Shown: positions 11,184-23,906 of the stretch, piece after piece | Layout: each line of letters opens with the position of its first letter | How positions within the stretch are numbered: position 1 is the stretch's first letter | From: Torreya grandis | Lineage: Eukaryota > Streptophyta > Pinopsida > Cupressales > Taxaceae | Length of the DNA: 64,000 nucleotides | Reading direction: 5' to 3' | Assembly: GCA_037957365.1 (NCBI GenBank) | Contig: JARHVA010001737.1 | Coordinates: 2,484,501 to 2,548,500, forward strand | The notes under the pieces: model-generated | The model's input: only the letters and a program-made list of their open reading frames with translations | The model's database searches: none | What the model was told of the DNA's origin: nothing | Program-made: the position numbers and the translations under genes

Positions 11184-12720
11184 CTATTTTGCTTTGTCCT
11201 TTAAAGTTTGTGATCTAGTGGCCACATTGATGGTGTTAATCTTGAATAAAGGGGGTGAAGGAGGTAAAGGGACCATAGTCTGATGATGGGATCCCGATGA
11301 AGGTGAAGAGGTTTGAGAGACATGAGATGGTGTTGGAGATTTGTTGAAAGTATCCTTAACAAGAAGGGTGTCTTTTTCCAAGTAATGGCGAATGACAACC
11401 TTGAGGGCACAACAATTTTTAGTGTCATGCCCAGGTGAGTGATGATATAGGCAAATTTTAGTGTCATCGAACCAAGACGGTTTTGGTCTGAGAGGTTGAA
11501 ATGGTTTAATAGGTGGAAGAGTGATGTTAGAAGTTTGCAAAAATCGATGTAGTATCAAAGCATATGAACCCACTAAGGGGTCTGTGCTTGTTGATGCACT
11601 AGGTGTTGATGACTTTTGTTTGGGAGTTGTTGAGGGAGATTTCCATACCACCTTTTGGGTTGGTGGTGTGGCCACTCGTGTAGACGACAATTTCTTTATG
11701 AGGGGTGCCAAATTTTTTAGAGGAGGTATGTTTTTGGTGGGTAAAGGGAGTAATGGAGGCAACTTGTTTTTGTTAGGTGTTGGAGTAGGGAGCACTCCTA
11801 TTAAGGTAGAAGGATGTGGGCCCAAAATAGAGGGCAATGATGATGGCGGAGGAGGAGTTCTCTGACGTGGTTTAGTAGCCTTCTTTAATACGGTGTGAGG
11901 ATTACTATTATGGGGGGAGAGATTCAAATCTACCTTCACTTGTGGGTGAGTGAGGTTAGATATGGGGTGAACATCGAGGGATTTAACCGGTGTTGGTATG
12001 GTGGATGCTTGTGAGGGTTTAGGTTCAGATGCGGATGGTTGAGCTTCTAAAGATTTGGAAGTAGAAGCCTAGTCCTTGTTGGATACTTTGGGAGATTTTG
12101 TCAAAGGAGCGTCATTAGTATGAGATGAGATGGGATGTGTAAGATAAGGAGCTTTGAGTCGCTCCCATAATGTCTCATGTTCTAAGTTCCTCGAATGGAA
12201 AAATCCTAAGTTTTCAGCCAGTCGAGAGAATGGTTTAGAAGATATTGTGTTAGGCTTTATAATTGGTTTTTCAGAAGATTTGGGTGGTTGCAAGAGTAGA
12301 AATGTGTTAGATGTGGCAATCTCAGGCCAAAGGCAAGAGAGAGCCATTACTAGATCATCTTCGGTTGAAGTAGGTAAAGAGACAAGTTCTTCTCTCAGTG
12401 GAGAAGGAATTGGAGAATGGGGTTCTTCGAGAGGAAAGAGCATAGGGATGATTGTGCCTTCTACTTGTGGTTAAAGAGTAGGAAAGGTATGGTCCTCCAT
12501 TGGTAGTAGGAAGGATGAAGGTGGGGCTAGTGGCATTGGTATGGTTAAAGCGTCCTCCAATATAAGAGGGGTAGATGGAGGACTATTAGGAGAAGAAGAC
12601 TCTTCTTCCTATGGTGGAGGGATAGGTTGACTAACCTCTTCGGTTTGTGGAAGAGGTTGGTTAGGGACAAAAGGTGAAACCATATCAACCGTGCGTATAT
12701 TACGCTCTTGGGGGTCTTCG
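11184..12720 (-). pseudogene. E1 gag-protease linker with a second zinc-knuckle-like motif
   Basis: A long Pro/Ser/Thr-rich segment read in one frame except for a stop near 12066. It starts with the acidic tail of gag (EEPHSPIPSPLREE near 12430-12385). It then runs through a proline-rich stretch and reaches CLYHHSPGHDTKNC at about 11453-11412, followed by a short helix and another Ser/Pro tail. The motif closely resembles CNYHRVKGHDTDNC in gag proper (about 12915-12870). One reading is that gag contains two zinc-knuckle modules, possibly by internal duplication. RNA binding is inferred from the motif only. Confidence 0.7.
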
Positions 12721-12721
12721 G

Positions 12722-14604
12722 CTATGGTCTGAACATTGTTTTGGCTAGGGGATGGTTAGGAAAAGGTTGTCTAAAAATGTCTATATTTTGGTTAGGTGGC
12801 ACATTTGGGTTATCCAAGATAAGATCACCTTTTTCTAGCATATCTTGGACAATGTTCTTGAAGGTTTTACAATTGTCTGTGTCATGGCCTTTGACACGGT
12901 GATAATTATAGAAGTCATTCTCCCTATACCATACAGGGATGGCATGCGAGGGATCAAATTGAGGTGGTCGTCGAATCTGGGGGAGATTGAGGACTCCTTG
13001 TTTGACTAGTTTATCCAAGACGGACATGTATGATTCTCTTATTAGAGTATATTGACACTATACGTATCGTTGTTGGAATTGTTGTGTAATGCTTTGAGAT
13101 TTGGAAGGTTTGGATTGGTTAGTTGTGGTCGATGATGATGATCTAAGTACCACAGCATTTGTTGATCCCTTAGACTTGGGATTGGAAGAAGAAGATTTGG
13201 ATGAGGGTCATTTGATTTTGCATTAGTATTTTTACTACGTAGTTTGCTTTTATTTTCTTTGACAGCATGGAGTTCAAGCTTCCTAGCCATGGTGAAAGCT
13301 TCATCAAATGTGTAGAATGTTTGGACCCGTAAAGTAGATGAGATGTGTTTGGCACATGCTTGTGAAAAGAGCTCAATGAGCTCAGGTTGAGGTAAAGAAA
13401 AGGAGAGTTGGTTGATTAAACCTCTCTAATGGGCAATGAAACCAGTTATTGATTCATCGTCAAATTGTCTGATGGAATATAGGTCCGTGATGGAGACCTT
13501 TTTGGTGATGTTGATCGAAAAGTGGTCAAGGAAAAGTTGGATGAGTTGAGTGAAAGAAAAGATAGAGTGACTAGTAATAGAACTATACCAATTGAGGGCA
13601 GCACCAAAAAGTGACATGGGAAATGTGCGTAGTAATAATGCATCGTCATGTGCTATAAGGTAACAAGCGTGTCTAAACACTCGTAGATGTTGATGTGGGT
13701 CCTCTTTACTCAGAAAGTGAGTAAACTTGTGAAGTTCTCACTGACTAGGATATGGTCAGATTGGGACTGAAGGATGAATAGGTTCATTACAGATTTTTTC
13801 ATATGAGAGAACATTTCTTGAACCCAAAATAGATGTCTCAAGATTAGACACCTTATCCATCAACATCTTGATTAGATCGGTTGATGGATTTGTAGGTGGA
13901 GCATATGACATAGTTGGTTGTGCTTGTATAGGCACAACATATTGGTAACTAGTCATAGGGACTGATGTTGAAGTCAAGGGTGGTTATGTCATGAAGCTAG
14001 AGAGCACAACTTGACTTGATGTCGCCAAAGGTGGTTGGATGGTGGCAACACTACCCGAAGGATAAGTAGTCACTCTTGTATTTATGGGTGCAAGAGCAGC
14101 TGGGATGGAGACAATTAAGTTTTGGAATGGTGTATAACTTTGTTGAATGGTTTGTGGTTGAGGGGGTACAAAAACCCCAATGGAGGTAGGTCCAAAAATA
14201 GAAGGAGAGACCACACTTTGAATATTGGTCATGGTCAGGTTGTTAGTTGAGGCAATGGCCTGGGTGACCATGGGTTGGGTTACAGAGGCTGTTGATATGA
14301 TTGCCATTTCAACTAAGGAAGTTGGCATCCCATAAACTAGGTTGCCTGAAGGATCTCGCATTTGAATTCTCATGAGATAGTGCTAAAGAGCCTTGACATT
14401 GAGGTCAAGGAACCTTTCAAAGTCTTGATCCCCTTCGAGAACAATTGGATGTTGAGTTGGGGTTGGCTGAATAGGAGCATGTTCAATATTTGAAGTATGC
14501 TCCATTTGGTGACTTGATATAAAAGGCAAAGGTGGAAGTTGTTGTTGCCTTGCATGGTTAACAAGAGTTTTGGTTTGACTACGTGTCAAAACCATCCAAG
14601 GCAA
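12722..14604 (-). pseudogene. E1 gag (capsid/nucleocapsid)
   Basis: Structural protein packaging the element RNA. The likely start is the ATG within MPWMVLTRSQTK (14604 or 14595), and the TRSQTK start is shared with the copy at 1-2411. There follow a Thr/Pro/Gln-rich N-terminal region (14370-13770) and the retrotransposon-gag fold at about 13680-13260 (FPMSLFGAALNWYSS; LFLDHFSINITKKVS; PQPELIELFSQACAKH). A variable basic region comes next, then CNYHRVKGHDTDNC near 12915-12870. In-frame stops near 14382, 13985, 13755 and 13430 and frame changes near 13200-13030 show decay. Confidence 0.88.
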
Positions 14605-15729
14605 AATAGATTCAGGTTCTAAAAACTATATGTTTCAGCCTTAGAAAACCAGAATGTGTTTTTAACAGCAAAAAGGTCAAGTTTTTAGCTTGCTTTTTGA
14701 GAAGAAATTTTTTTGACAGTGACCAACGTTGATAGAAAAACTGATGTCGGTGAAGTAAGTTTGTCAATGTCGGTCAGATAACCGATGTCGGTGAATATCA
14801 GTTGCCGAGTTTGATGGAAAAACCGATGTCGGTTACTGTGTATTTCTAGAAACTCAAAAAACTGAAAGTTTTTGGAAGAAAGAAGAAAGTTCTAAGTTTT
14901 TTTTGGAGCTTAGAATAATCATCCTTACCAGCTCAAAAAACTAGATAAATATAGAAAAATTGATGAAGACAAGCAGCCTCTAAACGTTAAATTCCTAAGA
15001 ATAAATTTTAGAGTCGTGTTGGCTTATGCCTTAGAAGAGTGTGTTTGGGAAGTTGGGCTTTTAGAACAGGTACTAAAAGAAGCAATCTAAGGTTGGTTTT
15101 GGGTTGAGTTTTGGTGCTCAAAATCTGTATTAGGTTTTGTATGTGGCCTGGTGCTAGAAGCTTGCTCCCCTCACTTCACGAGCCCAACGACAAGCTGGGT
15201 CACTTAGCCAATATATACTTCCCCTAGAGTCTATACTCTGCTAGAGAATAGAGTGGGTTCTCCCCTTGGTAGTGAAGTCCAAGTAGGATTACCAGGAAGG
15301 GTAAGGTATCTACTAGGTGATGAAATCCTAGTCAGGCCTTGTCTCAGGTATGTTTAGATGTTTGATTTTGTGAATGTGGTAAGGTCATGTAACATATGTG
15401 CACTACGATTTATTCATAATGCGGTTAATTACTAGATGAGCTAAACATGCATTCAGGTAGGAATGAAATGCAATATGTTTTAAACCCAACCTGAAATGTT
15501 TGTTCAGATGCAGACAAGTGGGGAAAAGGTTAAGAGTATGAATTTCACTACTCTAAGATGCAGGAAAAAGGTGACAAGAAGAAAAAGAAAGAGGTTCTTT
15601 TTAACTTGTGCTTATAGTGTCTTTTTGAAAGAAAAAGATAGGAGGAAGGATGCAAGAAGAAATCTAATGCACCTATATGAATGTTTGCTTTTAAAAGAAA
15701 AAGAATGATGAACCCAAGGAAAACTCCAA
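14605..15729 (-). other. E1 untranslated leader between primer site and gag
   Basis: No coding domain is seen. Several CCGATGTCGGT-like palindromes lie at 14721-14837, the same motif type as in the LTRs. Short opposite-strand ORFs such as 15496-15708 are low-complexity Lys/Arg-rich readings that I do not regard as genes. Confidence 0.6.
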
Positions 15730-15752
15730 GGGTCCCACCAAGTGTGCCAAAA
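15730..15752 (-). other. E1 probable primer-binding site
   Basis: Just inside the 5' LTR the sense strand reads TTTTGGCACACTTGGTGGGA. The TGGC start, 2 bases after the LTR end, fits the 3' end of a tRNA ending GCCA. I did not assign the tRNA. The element G primer site at 41506-41525 has a related layout. Confidence 0.6.
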
Positions 15753-17102
15753 TGTTTCTACTCATTTTTTATTTTTACATTCAGAAGAAATGAGAAACTG
15801 AAGTTAAATGGTCAGGGGTTAGATGATACCCAAATGAAGTTGCGCACCATATATAGATGATTGAAGGAGCTCCTCTTTGGCTGTGGAAGACGACACCTAT
15901 AGATAATAAAGACTTAAATAAAGAAAGTGTTAGATAGATATATGGTGGACTGCCAAGCAAAGCTCAGTCCCAGAAGTGCAAAGACTTCCTTGAGGGATGA
16001 CAGTCCACTTATTTGACAAAAGAGAGTTTCTAGAAAGAGAAATAATGAAAGGCTAAAGAAGAGAAATAGATAACACATACCTGATTCCTGCAATCTGCCT
16101 CTCATAGTCATTGACGCCGGTTAGTCTATCGTCATCAGTTGGTCAATGTTGTCAACGTCGGTTAGTCTATCGATGTCGGTAGGGGCAATGGTCGATGTCA
16201 GTTAGGGCAACAGCCTTGGATGGGTTTTAGATGGGTTTATGGTTAATAGAGGGGTTTGGAAGGAGTTTGGGTCTGTTTAATGGTTTGTGGAGGATTACAG
16301 GATAGTGAATATGGTCTGGGAAAGGGCTAAGGTAGAGGACAGGGGTGGAAAGGGAATAAGAATGAGAAGAAGGCCCTACGAAGAAAGTCAGGTTTCCTAT
16401 CAACACTACTCAAGAATATTCAATGGATTAATCACCAATGCATTCTAAAAATACTGAAATATAAATTGGAAGAATACTTAGCTCTTGGTGGAGAACCAAA
16501 AGTGTAGAAGACTTGTTTCCATTATGGCTGATGTAGGAGACCTCATGCAACGTTTCAATCTAGTGTGGAGTGAATTCTATAGAGTTTCTTAGCTTGGAGA
16601 GTGATGATAGAATGTTGAAGCCTACAAAGAGTCAAGGAGCAAGAGAATTCTGATCCTAGGAGCAAGAGAATTCGCATTCTAGGCCAAGAGAATTCACCTT
16701 CGGGGCTACAGTCGAGGTCGAAATTTAGTTTTAAGAAACCGACATCAGCGATACCACCGGCATCGATCGACTGTTAACTGACGTCGGTGGCTAGAGAATG
16801 GGGGAAAAGGCTATTTTTAGCCTTTTGCCTGTTCTTCCATCTGCCAAGTTCGGTTGTCATTATTAAACGGTCCAAAGGCGGGTTTAATAGGTGCAAGAAT
16901 TAGTGGGAGAGTTAAAATTAGGTCTTAGGTAATTATGATTAGTCATAGGGTGATAAATGGCCTAAGAGCTAGGAATCCAAGGTGAGGTGTCTAGGGGGAT
17001 TATTAATTTAAAATAAGTATTTTAAATTAATAAAGTATAGGTTAGGCATGTTGAAGTTATAAAGGGACCAAGGGGGGGTTTGACACTATTTTGGTGTCTA
17101 CA
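15753..17102 (-). repeat. E1 5' LTR
   Basis: 1350 bp, sense start TGTAGACACC (ends at 17102) and end GAGTAGAAACA (15753). It matches 2718-4009 along its length. GACGTCGG-type palindromes lie at 16107-16200 and 16735-16800. Outside it, at 17103, the sequence changes to GTACC and unrelated DNA. Confidence 0.9.
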
Positions 17103-18240
17103 GTACCTCTCTGTTTATGCTATATCTAACTAAATTAGAGGTATATTTACTATATAATATAGGTGAAATTGTAATGTATTATATATAGCTTACTTCATAA
17201 GGTGTCTTACCTTAGGAATAAACATCCTCGGTAAGTGGTGGCTTCAACACACATATGTTGAATTGGGTGAGGGGAGATCATGAGTTATGGCTTTTGTGAA
17301 TGATGTTTTATATATAATGCAAATTGACACAATATTTTGTGATAAAATATCTCAATAATTTAGTCATGAGGTTGGATGACCATGTACCAAATATAGATCA
17401 AAGAGTCAACACACTTAGTTATACCTTGAAGGTAATTAATTACTGTGATATAGTGGGAAGTGCATAGAAACGAAGAATTATAATGGGACCAAGCATGCAA
17501 ATTTATATGAGCATAATTTTAGTTACCCCTTATTATTAGAATAGAGAATCCATTCTTTCAAGAAGACCAATGTCCAAAATTACATATTCATAAATGTCCA
17601 TATATATGGTCTACATAAGGGGTTGAGCCAAGATACTAGGTGAATATTTTCAGCCACATGATAGCACCACTTCCAACTATGTGGTATATGCATCAAGACT
17701 ATAAGAGCGAAACTAAACATTAGGCACAAGTATAACAATATTTTATTCAAAATTTTATTTTAAGGTGACAATACATTAGTGCATAATGCATTGTAAAAAT
17801 TGAAAACTTTTCTATGTTATGATCAAGTATAAGATTTGGGAGCTATGACAAACTCATCATTGCAACAAGAAGCAACTCAAGATTTGAATCTAATGATTCA
17901 TAATTAAAAGGCTAGTAAATAGGATTAATCTCTTCTTAAAACCTATAATATAACTACAATTGAATTGATTTAATCCAATGATAGTGATGGGTATATGAAT
18001 ATATAAGGTTTTTGCGAACCAGAGTGAGAAACAGAGCCAACAAATATCCAAAGCACAGAACAAGATTAAGAAAATAGATTGTGAAATATAAAAATTATGG
18101 AATGAGAAAGAAAATTAAATATGTGAGAGTCATTACCCAATGGATATAACAAAGTATATCAATAATCATTGAATAATATTGAATAAAATATTAAAACAAA
18201 GTTTGAGACCAAACTTGTGACTTTGGGAGACTATTAGGCT
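17103..18240. other. Unassigned AT-rich stretch
   Basis: No domain or repeat is recognised in either strand. Its position upstream of the decayed pol at 18240 suggests it could be the gag/protease part of that element after heavy decay, but no motif supports this. Confidence 0.4.
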
Positions 18241-20960
18241 CAGAATGAGATTTTGGAGGCATTGCAGTTATTAAGAGATTATCATGATGTCTTTACGACT
18301 AAGTTTGTAGAAGTTAAATGTGTATATCCATTATTTGGGGAGATGTACATTGAATTAAAAGAGTGCACTAGACCCATTAAAAATCACCCATATAGATTGA
18401 ATATAAACATGAAGATGAAAGTGAAGGCTAAGATGGATTGCATGCAATAAGCAAGGATCATCTATCTAGTAGAAAAGTCATACTAGGTTAGTCACATTGT
18501 GGTACATCCAAATAAGACCAATAAAATTATAGTATGTGGGGATTACCATGTACTGAATGATGCTTCCATGAATGATCCATTTCCTATATCCTTCACCTGA
18601 TGAGGTTCTTGAATCAGTCTTAGGATATGAGGCATATTCATTCAAGAATGGCTTCAATAGATACAATCAAATTCCTATCATAGAGGAAAACCAACCCAAA
18701 ACAACTTTTATAATGGAATGGGGTTCATTAACATATAAGGTAATGCAATTGGGTCTTAAGAATGCTCCAATAATTTTATCTAGGGAGATAATAACTATGT
18801 TTAAATATTTCATTAATTATTTTTTAAAGGTCTATTTGGATTATTGGGTTATCTTCTCTTTATTTAAATATCATTTATCTAAGCTATGTTTAATGTTAGA
18901 ATGGTGTCAAGACCTATGCATTATGTTGAATTTGAAGAAATGCTTTTTTTCACACCTTTCAGTTTTCTATTATGTCACATCATATGTAATGATGAAATCC
19001 TAGTTGACTAGGATAAAATTATAATAATAGTGGGGATGCCACCTCTAGCTAGTTCCATGAGGTGTGAACCTTTTTGGGTCACACTGGATATTATAGAAAA
19101 TTTATCAAAAGATACACAACCATCTCTACATCACTAGAAAAGTTATTACATAAAGATAGAAAATTTGAATGGATACCAAAATGTCAAATATCATTTATTA
19201 AACTCAAACAAAGGTTAGTAACATATCATATCTTAGTTTTATAGATTAGAAGAAGCCATTCCATGTACATGTGGATGCTTCAGGTATCATAGTAGGATAT
19301 GTCTTAGCATAACCAAGGGATGGTGGGTTAGATCATCCTATACACTTTGTAAATAGGAAAATGTTGGCTAAAGAGAAAAATTACATGACCACAAAGAGGG
19401 AAGCCCTATAAATGGTGTGTTCTCTATATAAATTTAGGCATTAACTTTTAGACAAACCATTGGAAGTTTTTATAGATCACTAGGGCCTGTGATACTATGT
19501 TAACAAGCCTATGATGGGTGGAAGGATATATAGGTGGTTGATTTTGTTTCAATAATTCTAATTCAAAATCAATGTGAAGCAGAGAAGAGAGAATGTGGGA
19601 CCTGATCATTTGAGTAGACTCTAGAATAGAGAAAAATCAGAAGAAATGTAGGATGAATCCCCAAATGCACATTTGTTTAGAGTCTCTATGATCCTTGATA
19701 ATACGGAGGACATTGTAAACTTCCTAGAGTAAGGAAATTTTTTTGTGTATTATGGTGAAAGGGATAAGAATCAAATAATTACATGAGCCATTCCTTATAT
19801 CCTCATTAATGGATTCATGTATAAGATCAAGAAGGATGATATGCTACATAGAGTAGCCTTAGACCATAATTGAATACAAATTATTCTATAAATACATCAA
19901 GGAGTCATAGGAAACCATTTTTTAGGATAATCCACTATGAGGAAGATATTACAGAGTGATCTTTGCTGGCCAAATTTATTTCAGGATGTTCACAGGGTGC
20001 GAAAACACCATGATGTTTTCCAATGAATGGGAAAACTAAATCATTGAGATGAGATACCCTTGGTTCCAATGCTAGCATAAAAACCTTTTGAATGATGGGG
20101 AATTGATTTCTTAGGGCTTATAAATCCTCCAATCAAACACAGGCATGCAATATATATCATTACTATGATAGACTATTTCATAAAATGAGTGGGAGATACT
20201 ATAACACCAAGTTGTAGTACGAAGGATGCCGCTAATTTTTTGTATGATAATATCATAAAAAGGTTTAGATGTCCAATTAAATTGGTTAGTTATAGAGGTA
20301 CTCACATCCTAAACAACATAATCAATACTCTTACTGAATATTTCATGATATTTTAGCATAAAAGCATGGCCTATTATCTACAAGTAAATAGGCAAGTTAA
20401 GGCTTCAAACAAAGTATTAGGTAAGATGTTGATGAAGATATGAAATTTTAAAAGGGATTATTGGGAGGATTGAACTATTATGATTCTTTGGGCATACAAG
20501 AAAAATTATAAACTTGTGACGGATTCACTCCATTTCAGTTGGTTTATGGTGTTGAGGTAATTATGCCTACATAATACATTGTTCTTAATCTATGAATTGC
20601 AATGATTATGAGGCTGGGTGATCAAGACTCACTGAAAGATAGATTGATGGATTTGGTTAAGATGGAGGAAAATATGAAAAGAGTGTAGTGAACATAGTAG
20701 ATTAAAAATTTGAGTCAAAAAGTTTGGCATGATCATAACTTGTGATCTAACTAATTTTACCTAGAGTAAGCAGTATTACTCTATGACATTAGATTTAAAT
20801 AATTTATAGGAAAGATGCACATTAGAAGTAAGGGACCCTATATAATTCATGATGTTTTACAATAGGTAATAATTATTTTAAAATATCTATAGGGAAACAT
20901 TCTACCAGAGCATATAAATAGATGTAATCTTAAGCCTTATGATCATTAATCTCTATCATT
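18240..20960 (+). pseudogene. Decayed Ty3/gypsy pol (RT, RNase H, integrase)
   Basis: Reverse transcriptase, RNase H and integrase of a gypsy element in proper order but with dozens of stops. RT starts with LLRDYHDVFTTKF near 18270 and continues with QPKTTFIMEWGSLTYKVMQL and GLKNAPIILSRE near 18690-18790. The catalytic box reads VYLDYW near 18830-18847, so the second Asp of YxDD is Tyr here. RNase H is visible near 19260-19620 (HVHVDASG; ending GPDHLSRL). Integrase has an H2C2-like region near 19890-20030, WGIDFLGLINPP near 20097-20133 and WAYKKNYKLVTDS near 20490-20525. The lineage is not assigned, no LTRs were found, and it is clearly dead. Confidence 0.8.
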
Positions 20961-22650
20961 CATCATTATCAAAGAGAAAGGGTGTTGAGTAGTATCATAT
21001 AGTTATTATTTTTTATATATTTTTCATATTTTATGGTTAGTGTGTTTGCGCAATGTGATATTTAAGTTGCAACACATAAGAACAAACCTTAGTCAGTCAA
21101 AATATTAGAGTGTAATCAATACATAAATCAACCTAAAGGAATTCCAGCCAATAGCAAGAGCAAAGTGTTTATAAATTGAGTATGAGAATGGGTTGATAAC
21201 AAGATAGGTACGGTGAAAGGATGGTCAATGGTCATTCAAATATATTAATGATGATACACTTGATACATTGCATCTTTCCCAAAGCAAATCATGTGATAGA
21301 TTGATAGGATGTTCCATAAAAGAAAGTGGATAGATGAAAAGATGTTGAGTCACATTAGATACCTACCAATGAATGGATCAAATAATATAGACACAAAATG
21401 GTAACTATCATATCAAACAACAACTGGCTAACATAAATTCTAGAGGTAAACTCATGTGCAACCAACTCATTGTATTTAAAATTGGTGACCAAAAGGATTT
21501 GGGTGGAAAACACTATATAACAAAGGGTGTAGACAACTCAAAGAAATTACACACTTTTTCAAAAAAGATAACTCTATGATCTATATCCAAACTAGTTACT
21601 TGTGCACATATTTCTCACCAACAATTGCAAAAAGTATTCAATTCAGTCCATAACAATAAACATGGATAGAGCACAATTATTGATTCTACGCATTGATGCC
21701 TAGAAGGAGCAAATGGGGATTATCCTAGGACATAGACAAAACATATATCATGATCCATCTCCTTTTTATTTTATTGATGAAACATAATTAATTTTGTTCC
21801 CCTAACCCATAAAAAGCAAGACAAGCAAGATCACTAACACTTCAACATCCTCTACAAGGCTCTCATACCGAGTGACTAATCAAGTTGATTATTTTTGAAT
21901 AATTATATGAGGCAATGATTGTATTTATGAGTAGATATAATGAGGGTGTCATTCATTTGTGTCAAGATGTTACAATATACATCAACCCTATGACCATGGA
22001 AAGAATAATGGGGCTTCTAACTTAGGGTATTTCTCTTTTGTCTTACAAATATACAACTCCATCTATCCACTCAAATACCAAAGAAAAATATACAAGGGTA
22101 GGTAGAGGAATCCCCATCAATTTTGTGGAAGATGCTTCAGTGCACATCCTATCTGAATGCATCAATGAGCAGTTTTGGTAGACAACCAAAAATGTAAAGT
22201 AGGAAACATGAGGCATTGTGGAAAATATGATATGCCTACATGGTGATTTCAATTGGTCTAAGTTTATAGCCTCATAAATCATAGCAAACATTTAGAATAT
22301 TATTACAGACACATCATATTCATTCCAGTACCAATTTTTGGTTTTACTCTTATATTTCACACAATGGAAGTCACAAAAAATACTAATCAACCTAGCTAGA
22401 TATTTATTTCCTACTATTACATTCTTTAACATTACATGGACTAAAACAAGGCAGTTTTATGAATAGTTGGGGAGATTAAATGCATGGTGGATGAAGATCC
22501 AAACCATGATTATTTCTCACCCCACATTACCTTAGGACATAATTTAGTATCTTAGACAACATGCATTATTTATAAATTTTCATAATGACATAAAAATCAA
22601 AGTGCATGAGTTACAAAAAGTAACTACAACTTTTTTGCTCTTTTCATTAC
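20961..22650. other. Unassigned decayed stretch
   Basis: No supported gene. Weak protein-like plus-strand readings around 22000-22600 carry many stops and no family signature. Confidence 0.35.
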
Positions 22651-22699
22651 TATGTTGGATTTTTAGGTAGAAGTTCTATAGTAAAAATCCCTAAATACT

Positions 22700-23440
22700 A
22701 GGTCAAAAAAACCTCTACACTCCATACCTCCAGGTGCACAACAACCCATGCCTACTTAGGGACAAGCAAAAACCTAACTACAAGCTCAATAATAAGCACA
22801 TCTATAAACAACAATAGTTCCATTGCAGGCCAATAAAGGAAAGAGAAAGGCACTAGCATGATGAGATTCATCGCACTTGCCAAAAAAGAGGACACACCAT
22901 ACAAAGTCTCAGCTCAAAAATAAACATGTACCAAAGATAGTGGATGAGTTCAAATTGGAAAAGCTAGGCATTGAGGAACAAGAAATTGTATAGTCCATGC
23001 TCGTAAACATAAGTAATGATGTCTGTTAGTAAGAAGAGGAAAAGGATTTATTTTTTTGGAAGGTATTGCACACTTGTCATGTGTAGAATCAGTTAAGATG
23101 GGATTTGTGGGTTGATATCACCCAACCTCCTCATTCTATTATAGGTTAGGAAGTACCATGATAACATTTTTGATAGAACTTTTTCAAACAAGACTAATTA
23201 CATGATCCTCTACTATGTAAGGAGTAGACCTATCAACACAAGAAAGTCCACCTACAGTTATACTATGTAAACCAAGGACCCATACTATAGATAGACCATC
23301 TCCAATAATCAAATCTATGATGGTGTATTTTCCATATGCATTAGAGGAGAGTGACACACAACAAGCATAAGAATCCCTACAAAAGCCTCAGGTCCAGATT
23401 GTGAAGAGGCCAAAGAATAACCCCACTCCACTGACAAATT
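22700..23440 (+). pseudogene. Possible decayed gag tail
   Basis: The plus-strand reading near 22870-22915 contains HRTCQKRGHTIQSL, which has the spacing of a CX2CX4HX4C zinc knuckle with the first and last Cys lost. Around it are basic and Gln/Pro-rich readings, then a region with LFPYALEESDTQQA near 23340. This would fit the end of a gypsy gag, but it has many stops and no capsid domain could be confirmed. Treat it as a suggestion only. Confidence 0.3.
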
Positions 23441-23639
23441 TCAGAAATAATATGGTTTCATGAAGATGAACTATTATGGAATCATTATATTTTGAAGTTA
23501 AAGAATCAATAACAGTATTGGAATCCTCAAATCCTAGATCCCATGGAAGATCCTAAAGAGACTAGTTCACCATAATCAAAGCCATTACAAAAAGCTATGG
23601 TCAAATAGAATCATCAAGAAAGTATGTGGTCAATTCAAT

Positions 23640-23906
23640 GGTGCTTATGATAATGTGTCTACAAGAATTTTACCTTTGATAGCCTTCTAATTAACGTACT
23701 CAATATCAAACTCACTTAGTAACATAACCCACTTATCCATTCTTCCTGTTAGAGCTGATTTTGAAATGAGTTACTTAAGTGGATTTATTTTTGAAATGAT
23801 TTTAGTTTGATTATTAAGTATGTAATGTTTAAGTTTTTTTGAAATAAAAATAATTAATAGACATGATTTTTCAATTTCATATTAATTTAATTCATAAGAG
23901 ACCAAG
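23640..23906 (-). pseudogene. Element F RNase H, distal part
   Basis: The minus-strand reading from 23906 downward gives YEIEKSCLLIIFISKKLKHY, then SKINPLK, then MDKWVMLLSEFDIEYV near 23760-23700 and KGKILVDTLS. These are RNase H and linker motifs of a Tat-type pol, matching those of E1 at 8330-8158. It continues the RT of element F at 29921-31000. The chromovirus at 23907 separates the two. Confidence 0.75.
23840..23906. repeat. Left copy of the duplication flanking the chromovirus block
   Basis: About 66 bp matching 29921-29986 at all but about eight positions (both contain TAGACATGATTTTT and TCATAAGAG). Both copies code the same RNase H segment of element F on the minus strand. Confidence 0.8.

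Larger units (their letters stand above)
2718..17102 (-). mobile_element. E1: complete-length Ty3/gypsy Tat-type LTR retrotransposon
   Basis: A 14,385-bp element read on the minus strand: 5' LTR (15753-17102), leader, gag, zinc-knuckle linker, protease, RT, RNase H, second RNase H, integrase, a long non-coding tail, polypurine tract and 3' LTR (2718-4009). Both LTRs begin TGTAGACACC and end GAGTAGAAACA in the sense direction. The second RNase H and the long 3' tail are typical of the Tat clade. All coding domains are broken by stops or frameshifts, so the copy is non-autonomous. The flanks (CTGAA left, GTACC right) do not form a target-site duplication, and the left edge is rearranged. The LTRs differ by many substitutions and several indels, so the insertion is not recent. 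Confidence 0.9.

Noticed and set aside
11521..11865. Gly/Val-rich plus-strand ORF
   Set aside because: It is the antisense shadow of the Pro/Thr-rich E1 linker on the minus strand.
15496..15708. Lys/Arg-rich ORF in the E1 leader
   Set aside because: Low-complexity purine-rich DNA on the opposite strand to the element, with no homologue recognised and no start context.
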